Shown here: one piece after another, positions 10,922-19,851 of the stretch
Layout of the letters: every line of letters starts with the position of its first letter
Position numbering within the stretch: position 1 is the first letter of the stretch
From: Streptomyces sp. NBC_01485
GTDB taxonomy: Bacteria > Actinomycetota > Actinomycetes > Streptomycetales > Streptomycetaceae
Reading direction: 5' to 3'
Length of the DNA: 64,000 bases
NCBI RefSeq assembly: GCF_036227125.1
Contig: NZ_CP109435.1
Coordinates: forward strand, 5,828,001 to 5,892,000
Notes under the pieces: generated by a model
The model's database searches: none
Told to the model about the DNA's origin: nothing
Seen by the model: the letters and a program-made list of their open reading frames with translations, nothing else
Position numbers and translations under genes: made by a program

Positions 10922-13651
10922 GTGGACGACTTCGCGGGTCGGGTACTCGTCGACCGCTACCGCCTGCCGTTGCCCCTGTCCGACGAGTACGAACTCACCG
11001 AGACCCGGGCCTTCGACACCTACAGCGGGCAGGAAGTCCTGGTCCGGCAGGTGCCGTTGCCGGAGGTCGTCGAGGCGGAGGTGCTCGACGCGGAGGGCCT
11101 GCCCGACGGGTTCACGGCCCGGGAGCGCGGGGCCCGCCGACCGGGGGCACGGGGCGTGGGCGCGAGTGCGGGCGTGGGCGCCGGTGCTGGTGCGGGGGTT
11201 GGGACCCGGCGGCCCGCCGACCCCGTCGTGCGGCGGGCGATGGAGGCTGCGCAGGCCACGGCGAGCATTCCCGACCATCCGCGGCTGGACCAGGTCTTCG
11301 ACGTGTTCGCCGAGGGCGGTTCGCTGTGGATAGTGAGTGAACTGGTGGCCGCACGGCCGCTCGCGGCACTCCTCGCCGAGAAGCCGCTGACGCCGTACCG
11401 GGCAGCCGAGGTCGCCTCCGACGTGCTCATGGCACTGCGGGTACTGCACGCACATGGCTGGGTGCACCGGAACATCACCGCGCGCACGGTCCTCGTCTGC
11501 GACGACGGACGCGTCATGCTGACCGGCCTCGCGGTCGGCGCGGCGGAAGAGGCCCTGTGCGGCTACGACCCGGTACCGCCGGCCGAGGGTGCCTTCGGCG
11601 GGGGTGGTGGGGCCAGCGGGGGTGGTGGGCCTCGGGGTTCTGCGGCGCCGCTTCAGCCGGGCGGTGCTGGTGGCCCGGCCGGGGCTGGTGGTGTCGGTGC
11701 GTCAAGAAGCGCCGGTGCGCACGGTGGTGTGGGTGGTGCCGGTGCGTTCGGTGGCGCTGGCGGGGCCAGTGGTGTTGGTAGGGCCGTTGGGTTTGGTGGT
11801 TCTGTTGGGGCTGGCTCTGGGCGGCCGGGTGCGTTCGGTGGTTCCGGTGGTTCTGGTGGGGGTGGTGCCGGGGCGGGTGGGATTGGTGGGGCTGCCGGGG
11901 TCGGCCCGGGAACTAGTGGCTCCCGTGCTAGCGGGGGCGTTGGCGGTGGGGTCGTGGATGCTGAGGCTGCTCGGCGGGCCGCTATTGAGGCGAGGGGGTC
12001 CGGGGGGTTGCCGGTGTCGGCGGGGGAGGCGTCCGGTGGGGGAGGGGCGGTGGCGCGTAGGGCGCCGGTGGAGTCCGGCGATGATATTCGCGCCGCGCGG
12101 GCCGGGGCGATCGCCGCGTACCGGGCGGGTGCGCGGGCGGCGGCCCGGGTGCAGGACGCCCAGGAGGCGCAGCACAACGGGCACGCGGCCCTGCCCGGCG
12201 CCCGCACCCCGGCGCACCACGCCCCCGAGGCCGAGGCCGTGGACGGCGGTCCTCCCGGCCGGATAGCCGACCCCTACGGCGTCCAGGGCGCCCCCGTGCC
12301 CGGTGCGGCCGGGGCCCGTTGGGACGAGGTCGTGGGCGAGGCGCCCGGGAGCAGTGCGCCCCGGCGGGGGCCGGCCACCGCGCTGGCCGCTGAGCGGGCT
12401 CGGCAGGCGCGGATGGCCGTCGTCGGGCCGGTCACCGAGCGGTGGGCGCCCGAGCAGGCCGGACCGGTGCACGAGAACTGGCAGTTGGCCGCGCCGATCG
12501 GTCCCGCGACCGACCTGTGGGCGCTCGGCGCGCTGCTCTTCAGGGCCGTACAGGGGCATGCGCCGTATCCGGAGGAGTCGACGGCCGAGCTGGTGCAGAT
12601 GGTGTGTGCCGAGCCGCCCGCCTTCGCCGAGGAGTGCGGACCGCTCAGGCCGGTCGTGGAGTCGCTGCTGCGTCAGGACCCCACCGAGCGGCTCGACTTC
12701 GAGGAGCTGGGGGGCTGGCTGCGCTCGCTGGTCCGGTCCGCGCCGGAGCCCGAGGCGGGGACGTACGTCGTCGCCGCGCCGCCCACCGATCCGCGTCGGC
12801 TGCCGATCGTCCGCCGCAGAGGCGAGCTGGTGCGCAGGCGGCGCGCCGGGCTGCCCGCGACGCACGGGCGGCACAAGCGCGGCCGGTCGGAGCCGGAGGG
12901 CTCGCCGCGCAGCCTGGGCCGCACCCTGCTGTTGCTGATACTGCTCGTGCTGGCCGCGGCGATCGCGTACGCCGTGCTGTTCATGCCCAAGTCGGGCGAG
13001 CAGGGGGCGGACGGTGCGGACGGCTCCCGGCGGACCGGGGCCACCGGGACGCCGGCCGGCCAGGCGCCCGACGCGAGCAGCGAACCCCGGCCCGACCAGA
13101 CGTCGCCGGGCACCGGCGCCTCCACGTCCTCGGGGGCGGAAGCCACCCAGACCCAGACCGGCGGCGCGGCCGGTACCGGCGGCACCGGCGCGAACGTCGC
13201 CGACGGGTTCACCGTCCGCAAGGACGAGGCAGGTTTCCAGGTCGCCGTGGCCAACGGCTGGGACCGTACGCCGAAGAACGGGCGCGGTCAGATCGTCTAC
13301 GCACACGGGGACTTCGAGCTGATCGTCGTACCGGGACGCGACAGCGCGGCGTCGAACGGCAGTGACCCGATGGTCTATCAGCGGGAGAAGGAGAGCGAGC
13401 TGCAGCCGTACCGCGATTCCAGTTGGGCGACGGCCTCCGGGCTGCGTACGACGACGGTGGGCGCGCGGACCATGGCCGAGGGCCAGTTCACCTGGACCGA
13501 CGGCGGCGGGCGCGGGCTGTATGTGCGCAACCTCGCGGTCCTCATCTCCGGGCGATATCACATCGTGCAGGTCAGAGGCCCCGAGGCCGAACGGGACGAG
13601 GTCACGCGGCTGTACGAGCAGGCAGCGGCCACCTACCAGTACAGCGGCTGA
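10922..13651 (+). CDS. membrane pseudokinase of the Ser/Thr kinase family
   Basis: A 909-residue protein with a kinase-like fold but no catalytic residues. The V-A-I-K lysine position reads V-L-V-R-Q-V, the HRD motif reads H-R-N (Asn184), and the DFG motif reads T-G-L (residues 201-203). A-P-E-Q and D-L-W-A-L-G later in the lobe identify the fold. Between the DFG-equivalent and A-P-E-Q sits a roughly 290-residue Gly/Ala/Pro-rich insertion (about residues 220-505). One membrane helix at about 669-690 precedes an external domain with G-F-Q-V-A-V-A-N-G-W, similar to those of its neighbours. GTG 10922 follows GGGGGAGG. It probably acts as a scaffold or allosteric partner of the adjacent kinases; that role is inferred. 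Confidence 0.88.
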   Translation: MDDFAGRVLVDRYRLPLPLSDEYELTETRAFDTYSGQEVLVRQVPLPEVVEAEVLDAEGLPDGFTARERGARRPGARGVGASAGVGAGAGAGVGTRRPADPVVRRAMEAAQATASIPDHPRLDQVFDVFAEGGSLWIVSELVAARPLAALLAEKPLTPYRAAEVASDVLMALRVLHAHGWVHRNITARTVLVCDDGRVMLTGLAVGAAEEALCGYDPVPPAEGAFGGGGGASGGGGPRGSAAPLQPGGAGGPAGAGGVGASRSAGAHGGVGGAGAFGGAGGASGVGRAVGFGGSVGAGSGRPGAFGGSGGSGGGGAGAGGIGGAAGVGPGTSGSRASGGVGGGVVDAEAARRAAIEARGSGGLPVSAGEASGGGGAVARRAPVESGDDIRAARAGAIAAYRAGARAAARVQDAQEAQHNGHAALPGARTPAHHAPEAEAVDGGPPGRIADPYGVQGAPVPGAAGARWDEVVGEAPGSSAPRRGPATALAAERARQARMAVVGPVTERWAPEQAGPVHENWQLAAPIGPATDLWALGALLFRAVQGHAPYPEESTAELVQMVCAEPPAFAEECGPLRPVVESLLRQDPTERLDFEELGGWLRSLVRSAPEPEAGTYVVAAPPTDPRRLPIVRRRGELVRRRRAGLPATHGRHKRGRSEPEGSPRSLGRTLLLLILLVLAAAIAYAVLFMPKSGEQGADGADGSRRTGATGTPAGQAPDASSEPRPDQTSPGTGASTSSGAEATQTQTGGAAGTGGTGANVADGFTVRKDEAGFQVAVANGWDRTPKNGRGQIVYAHGDFELIVVPGRDSAASNGSDPMVYQREKESELQPYRDSSWATASGLRTTTVGARTMAEGQFTWTDGGGRGLYVRNLAVLISGRYHIVQVRGPEAERDEVTRLYEQAAATYQYSG

Positions 13652-13672
13652 GCGGCACCCGGCCCGGTTCGT

Positions 13673-13690
13673 TTCCGCGTGGCCGCGGAA
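13673..13690 (+). terminator. small hairpin after the pseudokinase gene
   Basis: TTCCGCG/CGCGGAA with a TGGC loop, 22 bases after the stop codon. It may attenuate read-through into the next kinase gene. Confidence 0.45.
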
Positions 13691-13788
13691 GCGACAACCG
13701 TCACAGTGGGGTCTTCGTGGTACCCACTTGGTTCCACGGAGGCGGCCCGGTCCTTACGCTGACCATGTCAAGAGCATTGCGGGGCAAC

Positions 13789-15552
13789 GTGAATCAGATG
13801 CAGGGCCTGCTCCTCGCGGGCCGCTACCGGCTCGCCGAATCCATCGGCAGCGGCGGCATGGGCCGGGTGTGGCGTGCGCACGACGAGTTGCTGCACCGAG
13901 CCGTCGCCATCAAGGAGTTGACGGCCGCGCTCTACGTCTCGGACAGCGACCGGGCCGTCCTGCTGGCGCGGACCAGGGCGGAGGCGCGCGCGGCGGCGCG
14001 GATCAACCACTCGGCCGTGGTCACCGTGCACGACGTGCTCGAGCACGACGGCCGGCCGTGGATCGTGATGGAGCTGGTCGAGGGCCGTTCGCTGGCCGAC
14101 GCCGTCAAGGAGGACGGGCGCGTCGAGCCCGCCGAGGCCGCCCGGATCGGCATGTGGGTGCTGCGTGCGCTGCGCGCCGCGCACTCCGCCGGCGTGCTGC
14201 ACCGCGACGTCAAGCCCGGCAACGTGCTCATCTCGAACGACGGCCGTGTCCTCCTCACCGACTTCGGCATCGCGCAGATCGAGGGCGACAGCACCATCAC
14301 ACGGACCGGGGAGGTCGTCGGCTCGGTCGACTACCTGGCGCCCGAGCGGGTGCGCGGCCAGGACCCCGGTCCGTCCTCCGACCTGTGGGCGCTGGGCGCG
14401 ACGCTGTACACGGCGGTGGAGGGGCGCTCGCCGTTCCGGCGCACCTCGCCGCTGACCACGCTGCAGGCCGTCGTCGAGGAGGAGGCCACCGACCCGCAGC
14501 ACGCCGGACCGCTCGGCCCCGTCATCACCGCCCTGCTGCGCAAGGACCCGGCCACCCGCCCCGACACCGCCGAGACCGAGCACCTCCTCGCCGAGGCGGC
14601 GGGCGGACGGCACCCGAGCGGGGCACAGGTGCACGTGCCGACGCAGTACGGGGGCTCCGGGTCCGACCGGGCCACGGGCGGCAACCACCCCACGTCGCAC
14701 CCCGCTTCGCACCCCACGTCACAGCCGATGTCCCAGCCCACTTCCCAGCCCGCGTCCGGTACGGCGTACGTTCCCCTGAAGCCGGAGCCGGAGGTGTCGA
14801 CGCCGGTTCCTGGCCACCCCATGACGAACCCGGCCGACTCGGGGGTGACGCACATCGGCCCGAGCGCGTCCACGCGGCCGTCTCAGCCATCCCGGCGCCG
14901 GCGCCGGGATGGGCCGCGCACGCGCACACTCGCGCTCGTGGTCGTCGTCGCCGTGCTGGTCGGCGGGGGCACGGCGGCAGCGTTGTGGCAGTGGGACAAG
15001 GGCAGGCATGAGGCCGGCGGGTCGGGGGCGTCGGCGTCCGCCTCGTCGAGCCCGGGCACCCCCGTCGAGCAGGGCGCCGTGCCCGACTCCTGGAAGGCGG
15101 TCGACGACCCGGTGGGCTTCGGGCTCTCGCTCCCCGACGGCTGGAAGCGGAAGGTGTACCAGGACGACGGCGACCTCAAGCAGATCGACTACACGCCCGA
15201 CGGCGGCAGGCACTTCGTCCGCATCGCCCTCGACAAGTCCCCCGACTTCAGCGACCCGTACGCACACCAGACCGACCTGGAACAGCAGGTCAAGCGGCTG
15301 ATCGCCTACAAGCGGGTGACCCTGGAGCGGAACGTGTACCGCGACCGGGCCGGCTCCGAGTGGGAGTACACCTGGACCGCGCAGGCGAAGGTCACGCCGT
15401 TCCCCGGGCCGCGCCGCGCGATCGAGGAGACGTACTTCGCCCGCGACGGCAGCGAGTACGTGATCTACATGTCCTCGCCGGCCGAGGACTGGGCCACGTC
15501 GGCCAAGCAGTTCAAGTCCGTACTGCAGAGCTGGCGCGAGCCGACCTCTTAG
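13789..15552 (+). CDS. membrane Ser/Thr protein kinase
   Basis: Active-looking PknB-type kinase of 587 residues. It has G-S-G-G-M-G-R-V-W, A-I-K, H-R-D-V-K-P-G-N (Asp140), D-F-G and A-P-E-R. A linker of about 100 residues contains repeated H-P-T-S / Q-P-T-S units. A membrane helix lies at about 380-400. The external domain opens G-F-G-L-S-L-P-D-G-W and has W-E-Y-T-W-T, the same layout as the flanking kinases. The GTG 13789 start has GGGG about 5-8 bases upstream. ATG 13765 and ATG 13798 are in frame and possible. It is probably transcribed separately from the pseudokinase gene, given the intergenic hairpin. Confidence 0.88.
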   Translation: MNQMQGLLLAGRYRLAESIGSGGMGRVWRAHDELLHRAVAIKELTAALYVSDSDRAVLLARTRAEARAAARINHSAVVTVHDVLEHDGRPWIVMELVEGRSLADAVKEDGRVEPAEAARIGMWVLRALRAAHSAGVLHRDVKPGNVLISNDGRVLLTDFGIAQIEGDSTITRTGEVVGSVDYLAPERVRGQDPGPSSDLWALGATLYTAVEGRSPFRRTSPLTTLQAVVEEEATDPQHAGPLGPVITALLRKDPATRPDTAETEHLLAEAAGGRHPSGAQVHVPTQYGGSGSDRATGGNHPTSHPASHPTSQPMSQPTSQPASGTAYVPLKPEPEVSTPVPGHPMTNPADSGVTHIGPSASTRPSQPSRRRRRDGPRTRTLALVVVVAVLVGGGTAAALWQWDKGRHEAGGSGASASASSSPGTPVEQGAVPDSWKAVDDPVGFGLSLPDGWKRKVYQDDGDLKQIDYTPDGGRHFVRIALDKSPDFSDPYAHQTDLEQQVKRLIAYKRVTLERNVYRDRAGSEWEYTWTAQAKVTPFPGPRRAIEETYFARDGSEYVIYMSSPAEDWATSAKQFKSVLQSWREPTS

Positions 15553-15601
15553 CACCGCCTCAGTACCGCCTTGGTCCCGCCGGTCGAGGACTCGCAGTTG
15601 G

Positions 15602-15632
15602 CCGGACGGCGCCCCGGAAGCGCGCCGTCCGG
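15602..15632 (+). terminator. strong hairpin between the third and fourth kinase genes
   Basis: CCGGACGGCGC (15602-15612) pairs perfectly with GCGCCGTCCGG (15622-15632). It ends immediately before the GTGGGG ribosome-binding region of the next kinase gene. It could terminate the upstream transcript or modulate initiation downstream. Confidence 0.65.
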
Positions 15633-15649
15633 TGGGGCATGATGTGCTC

Positions 15650-17329
15650 ATGGGGACCGAGGGGGGCGGAAACGACGTACGGGTCATCGCGGGCCGTTAC
15701 CGGCTGGAGGCGAGGCTCGGGCGCGGCGGCATGGGGGTCGTGTGGCGGGCCACCGACCAACTGCTGGGACGGCGTGTCGCCGTCAAGGAGCTGATCCAGG
15801 ACGACACGCTCTCCGCCGAGGAGGCGCGCGGCCGCCGTGACCGGACACTGCGCGAGGCCCGCGCGGTCGCCCAGCTCAGCCACCCGCACATCATCGTCGT
15901 CCACGACGTCGTCGAGGACGGCGAACGCCCGTACATCGTCATGGAGTTGATCGACGGCGGCTCGCTCGCCGACCGGATCGCCGCGCGCGGCCCGCTCCCG
16001 CCGGACGAGGCGGCCCGGATCGGCGTCGCCCTGCTGGGCGCCCTGCGCGCCGCGCACGCGGCCGGGGTACTGCACCGGGACATCAAGCCCGCGAACGTCC
16101 TGCTGGAGGGCGACGGCGACCGTGTCGTCCTCACCGACTTCGGCATCGCGCAGGTCGCGGGCGCGACCACGCTCACCGAGACCGGTTCGTTCGTCGGCTC
16201 GCCCGAGTACACCGCGCCCGAGCGGATGTCCGGGGCGCGGACCGGCGCCGAGTCCGACCTGTGGTCGCTGGGCGCGCTGCTGTGCACGGCGCTCAGCGGC
16301 GAATCCCCGTTCCGGCGCGACTCGTTGGGCGGCATCCTGCACGCCGTCGTCTTCGCCGAGATCCGTACGCCCGCGCAGGCAGCACCGCTTCTGCCCGTCG
16401 TGCAGGGGCTGTTGGAGCGCGATCCGGACCGGCGACTGGGCGGGGCGGAGGCGGAGCGGCTGCTGCGCGCCTTCCTGGAGACCGGGCGGACGCCGCGACC
16501 GGTGTCGTCCGGCTACACACCGACCCAGGCAGACCTGCCGCAGCCGCGGCTGGACCCGCCCGCCCGGGAGCGCTCCACGCGGGGCGTGCTGGTGGCCGCG
16601 CTGCTGGTCGCCGCGATGGCGGGGGCGGGCGTGTCGGCCGCGGCGCTGCTGGTGAACAACGGGGAGAGGGACGGGGGCGGCCGTACGCCCGCGAGTTCGG
16701 CGCCGGGGGCTTCGGGGAGCGGTTCGGTGAGTGGTTCAGGCAGTGGTTCGGTCAGTGGATCGACGGGCGGGCCGACGAGCCCTGCGCCCACACCCACGCC
16801 CACCTCCCCTTCCGCGCCCGCTCCCACCTCCACGGCAGGCTCCACGGCCGTCCCCGTGCAGTCCGCCGCGGTGCCCCGTCCGCCGTCCGCGCCTTCCGGC
16901 TATCGCGTGGCCGACGACCCCGCCGGGTTCGCGCTCGCCGTGCCGGACGGGTTCACGCGGGTGGCGCAGGGGGAGCGGGTCTTCTACATGTCCCCGGGGG
17001 AGGTCTTCCGTCTCGGCATCAAGGTCGCCGCCCCGCAACCGGGCGGCCCGCTCGGCGTGATGGAGCGGGCGGCGGCCAAGGGCGCGGACACCAACCCCGG
17101 TTACCACGACGGCCGGGTCACCGAGACCACCCAGGGCGGACTGCCCGCCGCCCGCTGGGAGTTCAGCTGGAACGGCTTCAGCGCGGCGGAGGGTCCCCGG
17201 CACACGTACGACCTGTGCTGGGAAGAGGGCGGGCGGCTGTACGACGTGTGGGTGTCGGCGCCGGTCGGGAAGGTGCGGGAGGCGCGGGAGTACTTCGACG
17301 TCGCCGTCGACACGTTCGTGACACGGTAG
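15650..17329 (+). CDS. membrane Ser/Thr protein kinase
   Basis: PknB-type kinase of about 559 residues. It has G-R-G-G-M-G-V-V-W, A-V-K-E, H-R-D-I-K-P-A-N (Asp144), D-F-G and A-P-E-R, so it should be catalytically competent. A membrane helix at about 312-334 is followed by a Ser/Gly then Thr/Pro-rich spacer. The external domain carries G-F-A-L-A-V-P-D-G-F and W-E-F-S-W-N. It lies 97 bases after the preceding kinase. The start is ambiguous: ATG 15650 or GTG 15644. Both fall just after the hairpin and GTGGGG, whereas GTG 15632 would lie in the hairpin itself. Confidence 0.88.
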   Translation: MGTEGGGNDVRVIAGRYRLEARLGRGGMGVVWRATDQLLGRRVAVKELIQDDTLSAEEARGRRDRTLREARAVAQLSHPHIIVVHDVVEDGERPYIVMELIDGGSLADRIAARGPLPPDEAARIGVALLGALRAAHAAGVLHRDIKPANVLLEGDGDRVVLTDFGIAQVAGATTLTETGSFVGSPEYTAPERMSGARTGAESDLWSLGALLCTALSGESPFRRDSLGGILHAVVFAEIRTPAQAAPLLPVVQGLLERDPDRRLGGAEAERLLRAFLETGRTPRPVSSGYTPTQADLPQPRLDPPARERSTRGVLVAALLVAAMAGAGVSAAALLVNNGERDGGGRTPASSAPGASGSGSVSGSGSGSVSGSTGGPTSPAPTPTPTSPSAPAPTSTAGSTAVPVQSAAVPRPPSAPSGYRVADDPAGFALAVPDGFTRVAQGERVFYMSPGEVFRLGIKVAAPQPGGPLGVMERAAAKGADTNPGYHDGRVTETTQGGLPAARWEFSWNGFSAAEGPRHTYDLCWEEGGRLYDVWVSAPVGKVREAREYFDVAVDTFVTR

Positions 17330-17380
17330 TTCCACTTCTCCGGTGGATTCCGGCCCGCCTGGCGCGATATGGATGGACCC

Positions 17381-18045
17381 ATGAGCAACAACGGGGGCGT
17401 CGGCCACGAGTCCGATGAGACGACGAGTTTTGTTCTGCAACCGCCGAACCCGCAGGCGGCCGTGCCGTCACAGACAGCCGCGCCCGCGCAGGCGGCCATG
17501 TCGGCGCAGCCGCCCGAGCCCGGCGTCGGGCGGCTCGTCGCGGGACGTTACCGGGTGCTCGCCAAGCTCGGGCACGGCGGGATGGGCACGGTGTGGCGGG
17601 CCAAGGACGAGACGGCGGACCGCGAGGTCGCCGTCAAGGAACCCCGGGTGCCCGAGCATCTTCCCGAACGTGAACGGGCCAACGCGTTCGAGCGGATGCG
17701 GCGCGAGGCGCGGGCGGCGGCGCGGCCGGACCATCCGGCGGTCGTCAACGTGCACGACGTCGCCGTCGTCGACGGACAGCCGTGGATCGTGATGGAGCTG
17801 GTCCACGGCCGATCGCTGGGCAGCGCCCTCCAGGAGGGCACCCTCGGCGCGCGCGAGGCCGCCCGGATCTGACGGACGACTCCCAGGACCCCCGTCCGCG
17901 CGAGCTGCGGATCCTCTACTACAAGTCCGCCGTCGGCGACATGTACCGGCTCACCGTCGCCTACCCGGGCGCCGGCGACTTCACGGCACGCGGCCGCGAG
18001 GTGGCCCGCACGGCGATCGCCGACCTGGCCCTCGACAAGCTCTAG
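17381..18045 (+). pseudogene. Ser/Thr kinase gene with large internal deletion
   Basis: The first part (17381-17872) encodes a kinase N-lobe with G-H-G-G-M-G-T-V-W, A-V-K-E-P and the hinge I-V-M-E-L-V. It runs into G-A-R-E-A-A-R-I and a TGA at 17870-17872, before the HRD motif. From about 17876 to 18045, in a different frame, lies L-R-I-L-Y-Y-K-S-A-V-G-D-M-Y-R-L and a closing helix. That resembles the end of the external domains of the neighbouring kinases. The HRD and DFG motifs, C-lobe, membrane helix and most of the sensor domain are missing. By comparison with the neighbours, roughly 1 kb or more has been lost, and the junction is also out of frame. A truncated soluble N-lobe could still be made. 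ATG 17369 is an alternative start. Confidence 0.8.
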
Positions 18046-18162
18046 CCCGACGTCCTGATCAGCAGGTTCGTAGCCAGTGAACGCCGGTGCCGTGTGTGCG
18101 GCCGGTGAAACCGTATTACCGGCGGGTACCCAAAGTCTGCGCCACGTCATACCCTGCGCCTC

Positions 18163-19812
18163 ATGACGGACTCGCAGGCCCCGGAAACCACACCGGACAC
18201 GACACCGGCCACGACAGCGGCACAGACCGGCACCAACCCGCTCGCCCCGGCGCCCACCGGCGTGCGCACCGCCGCCGACGTGGTCACCCCGGAGCTGGTC
18301 GCCCAGCTCACCAAGGGGGTGACCGGTTCCGGCCGGACGGCCAACCACACGCCGTTCACCGGCGAGAAGCTGGCCGACCTGCCCGAGTCCACGCCCGAGG
18401 ACGTGGCGAAGGCCTACGAGGCGGCCCGCCGGGCGCAGGCCGTCTGGGCGCGGACGCCCGTGCGGGAGCGCGCCGCCGTCCTGCTCCGCTTCCACGACCT
18501 GGTGCTGGCCCGGCAGGCCGAGGTGCTCGACCTCATCCAGTTGGAGACCGGCAAGGCGCGCCTGCACGCCCACGAGGAGGTGCAGGCGGTCGCCGTCGCC
18601 GCCCGCCACTACGGCCGCAGGGCCGCCGCCTACCTCCGCCCCAAGCGGCACGCCGGCGCCATGCCGACCCTGACGAAGGTCACCGAACTGCGCCAACCGC
18701 GCGGCGTCGTGGGCCAGATCGCCCCCTGGAACTACCCGCTGGAACTGTCGGTCGGCGACGCGCTCCCCGCGTTCGTCGCGGGCAACGCCGTCGTCATGAA
18801 GCCTGACACCGAGACCTGCCTGACCGCCCTGTGGGCGCGTGACCTGCTCGTCGAGGCCGGTCTGCCCGCCGACGTCTTCCAGGTCGTGCTGGGCGAGGGA
18901 CCCGTCGTCGGCCCGGAGGTCGTCCGGCACGCCGACTACGTCTCCTTCACCGGCTCCACCCGCACCGGCCGCGAGGTCGCCCAGGGCGCCGCCGCCCGTC
19001 TCGTCGGCGTCTCGCTCGAACTCGGCGGCAAGAACGCCATGGTGGTGCTCGACGACGCCGACATCGAGAAGGCCGCCGCGGGCGCCGTCCGCGCCTGCTT
19101 CTCCTCCGCCGGCCAACTCTGCGTCTCCATCGAGCGGTTGTACGTCCACGAGTCGATCGCGGACGCCTTCGTCGAGCGCTTCGCCGCCCGCACCAAGGCC
19201 ATGCGGCTGGGCACCTCCCTCGCCTACGGCGCCGACATGGGCTCCCTGGTCGGCGAACGCCAACTGGAGACGGTGACCCGGCATGTGGAGGAGGCCGTCG
19301 CGAAGGGCGCGAAGGTCGTCGCCGGCGGGGTCGCCCGCCCGGACATCGGCCCGTACTTCTTCGAGCCGACCATCCTCGACGGCGTGGGCGAACCCATGTC
19401 CGTCTGCGCCGAGGAGACCTTCGGCCCGGTCGTCTCCATCTACCGCTTCAAGACCGACGACGAGGCGGTAGAGCAGGCCAACTCCACGCCGTACGGCCTG
19501 AATTCGTCGGTCTGGACGAAGGACGCCCGCCGCGGCCACGACCTCGCCTCCCGGCTGCGCACCGGCACGGTGAACATCAACGAGGGCTACGCCCCGGCCT
19601 ACGGCAGCGTCCAGTCCCCGATGGGCGGCATGAAGGACTCCGGTCTCGGCCGCCGCCACGGCTCCGAGGGCATCCTCAAGTACACCGAGGCCCAGACGGT
19701 CGCCCAGCAGCGCCTGCTGCCGATGGCCCCGGCACTGGGCATGAGCGACGAGAAGTACGCGGAGTTCATGAACCGCAGCCTGAGGGTGATGAAGGCGCTC
19801 CGCTTCCGCTAG
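18163..19812 (+). CDS. succinate-semialdehyde dehydrogenase family NAD(P)-dependent aldehyde dehydrogenase
   Basis: A 549-residue ALDH. It carries P-W-N-Y-P-L-E-L for substrate and cofactor positioning, F-T-G-S-T-R-T-G for nucleotide binding, E-L-G-G-K-N-A (general-base Glu) and G-Q-L-C (Cys320, the nucleophile). The family resemblance is to actinobacterial succinic-semialdehyde dehydrogenases (GabD2-like), which oxidise succinic semialdehyde to succinate. The N-terminal 40 residues are Thr/Pro-rich and probably disordered. It is followed 39 bases later by a GMC oxidoreductase in the same direction, so the pair is likely co-transcribed. That could supply an aldehyde to this enzyme (inferred). 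The exact substrate is not determined by the sequence. Confidence 0.85.
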   Translation: MTDSQAPETTPDTTPATTAAQTGTNPLAPAPTGVRTAADVVTPELVAQLTKGVTGSGRTANHTPFTGEKLADLPESTPEDVAKAYEAARRAQAVWARTPVRERAAVLLRFHDLVLARQAEVLDLIQLETGKARLHAHEEVQAVAVAARHYGRRAAAYLRPKRHAGAMPTLTKVTELRQPRGVVGQIAPWNYPLELSVGDALPAFVAGNAVVMKPDTETCLTALWARDLLVEAGLPADVFQVVLGEGPVVGPEVVRHADYVSFTGSTRTGREVAQGAAARLVGVSLELGGKNAMVVLDDADIEKAAAGAVRACFSSAGQLCVSIERLYVHESIADAFVERFAARTKAMRLGTSLAYGADMGSLVGERQLETVTRHVEEAVAKGAKVVAGGVARPDIGPYFFEPTILDGVGEPMSVCAEETFGPVVSIYRFKTDDEAVEQANSTPYGLNSSVWTKDARRGHDLASRLRTGTVNINEGYAPAYGSVQSPMGGMKDSGLGRRHGSEGILKYTEAQTVAQQRLLPMAPALGMSDEKYAEFMNRSLRVMKALRFR

Positions 19813-19851
19813 GGGGCGCCGCACGCCACCCGTTCCCAACGAGGAGACCCC

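Noticed and set aside
17782..17880. Plus-strand frame starting at 17782 as an independent gene
   Set aside because: Its first 30 codons overlap the kinase N-lobe in another frame. Only the part after about 17876 resembles a protein, as the tail of the deleted kinase.
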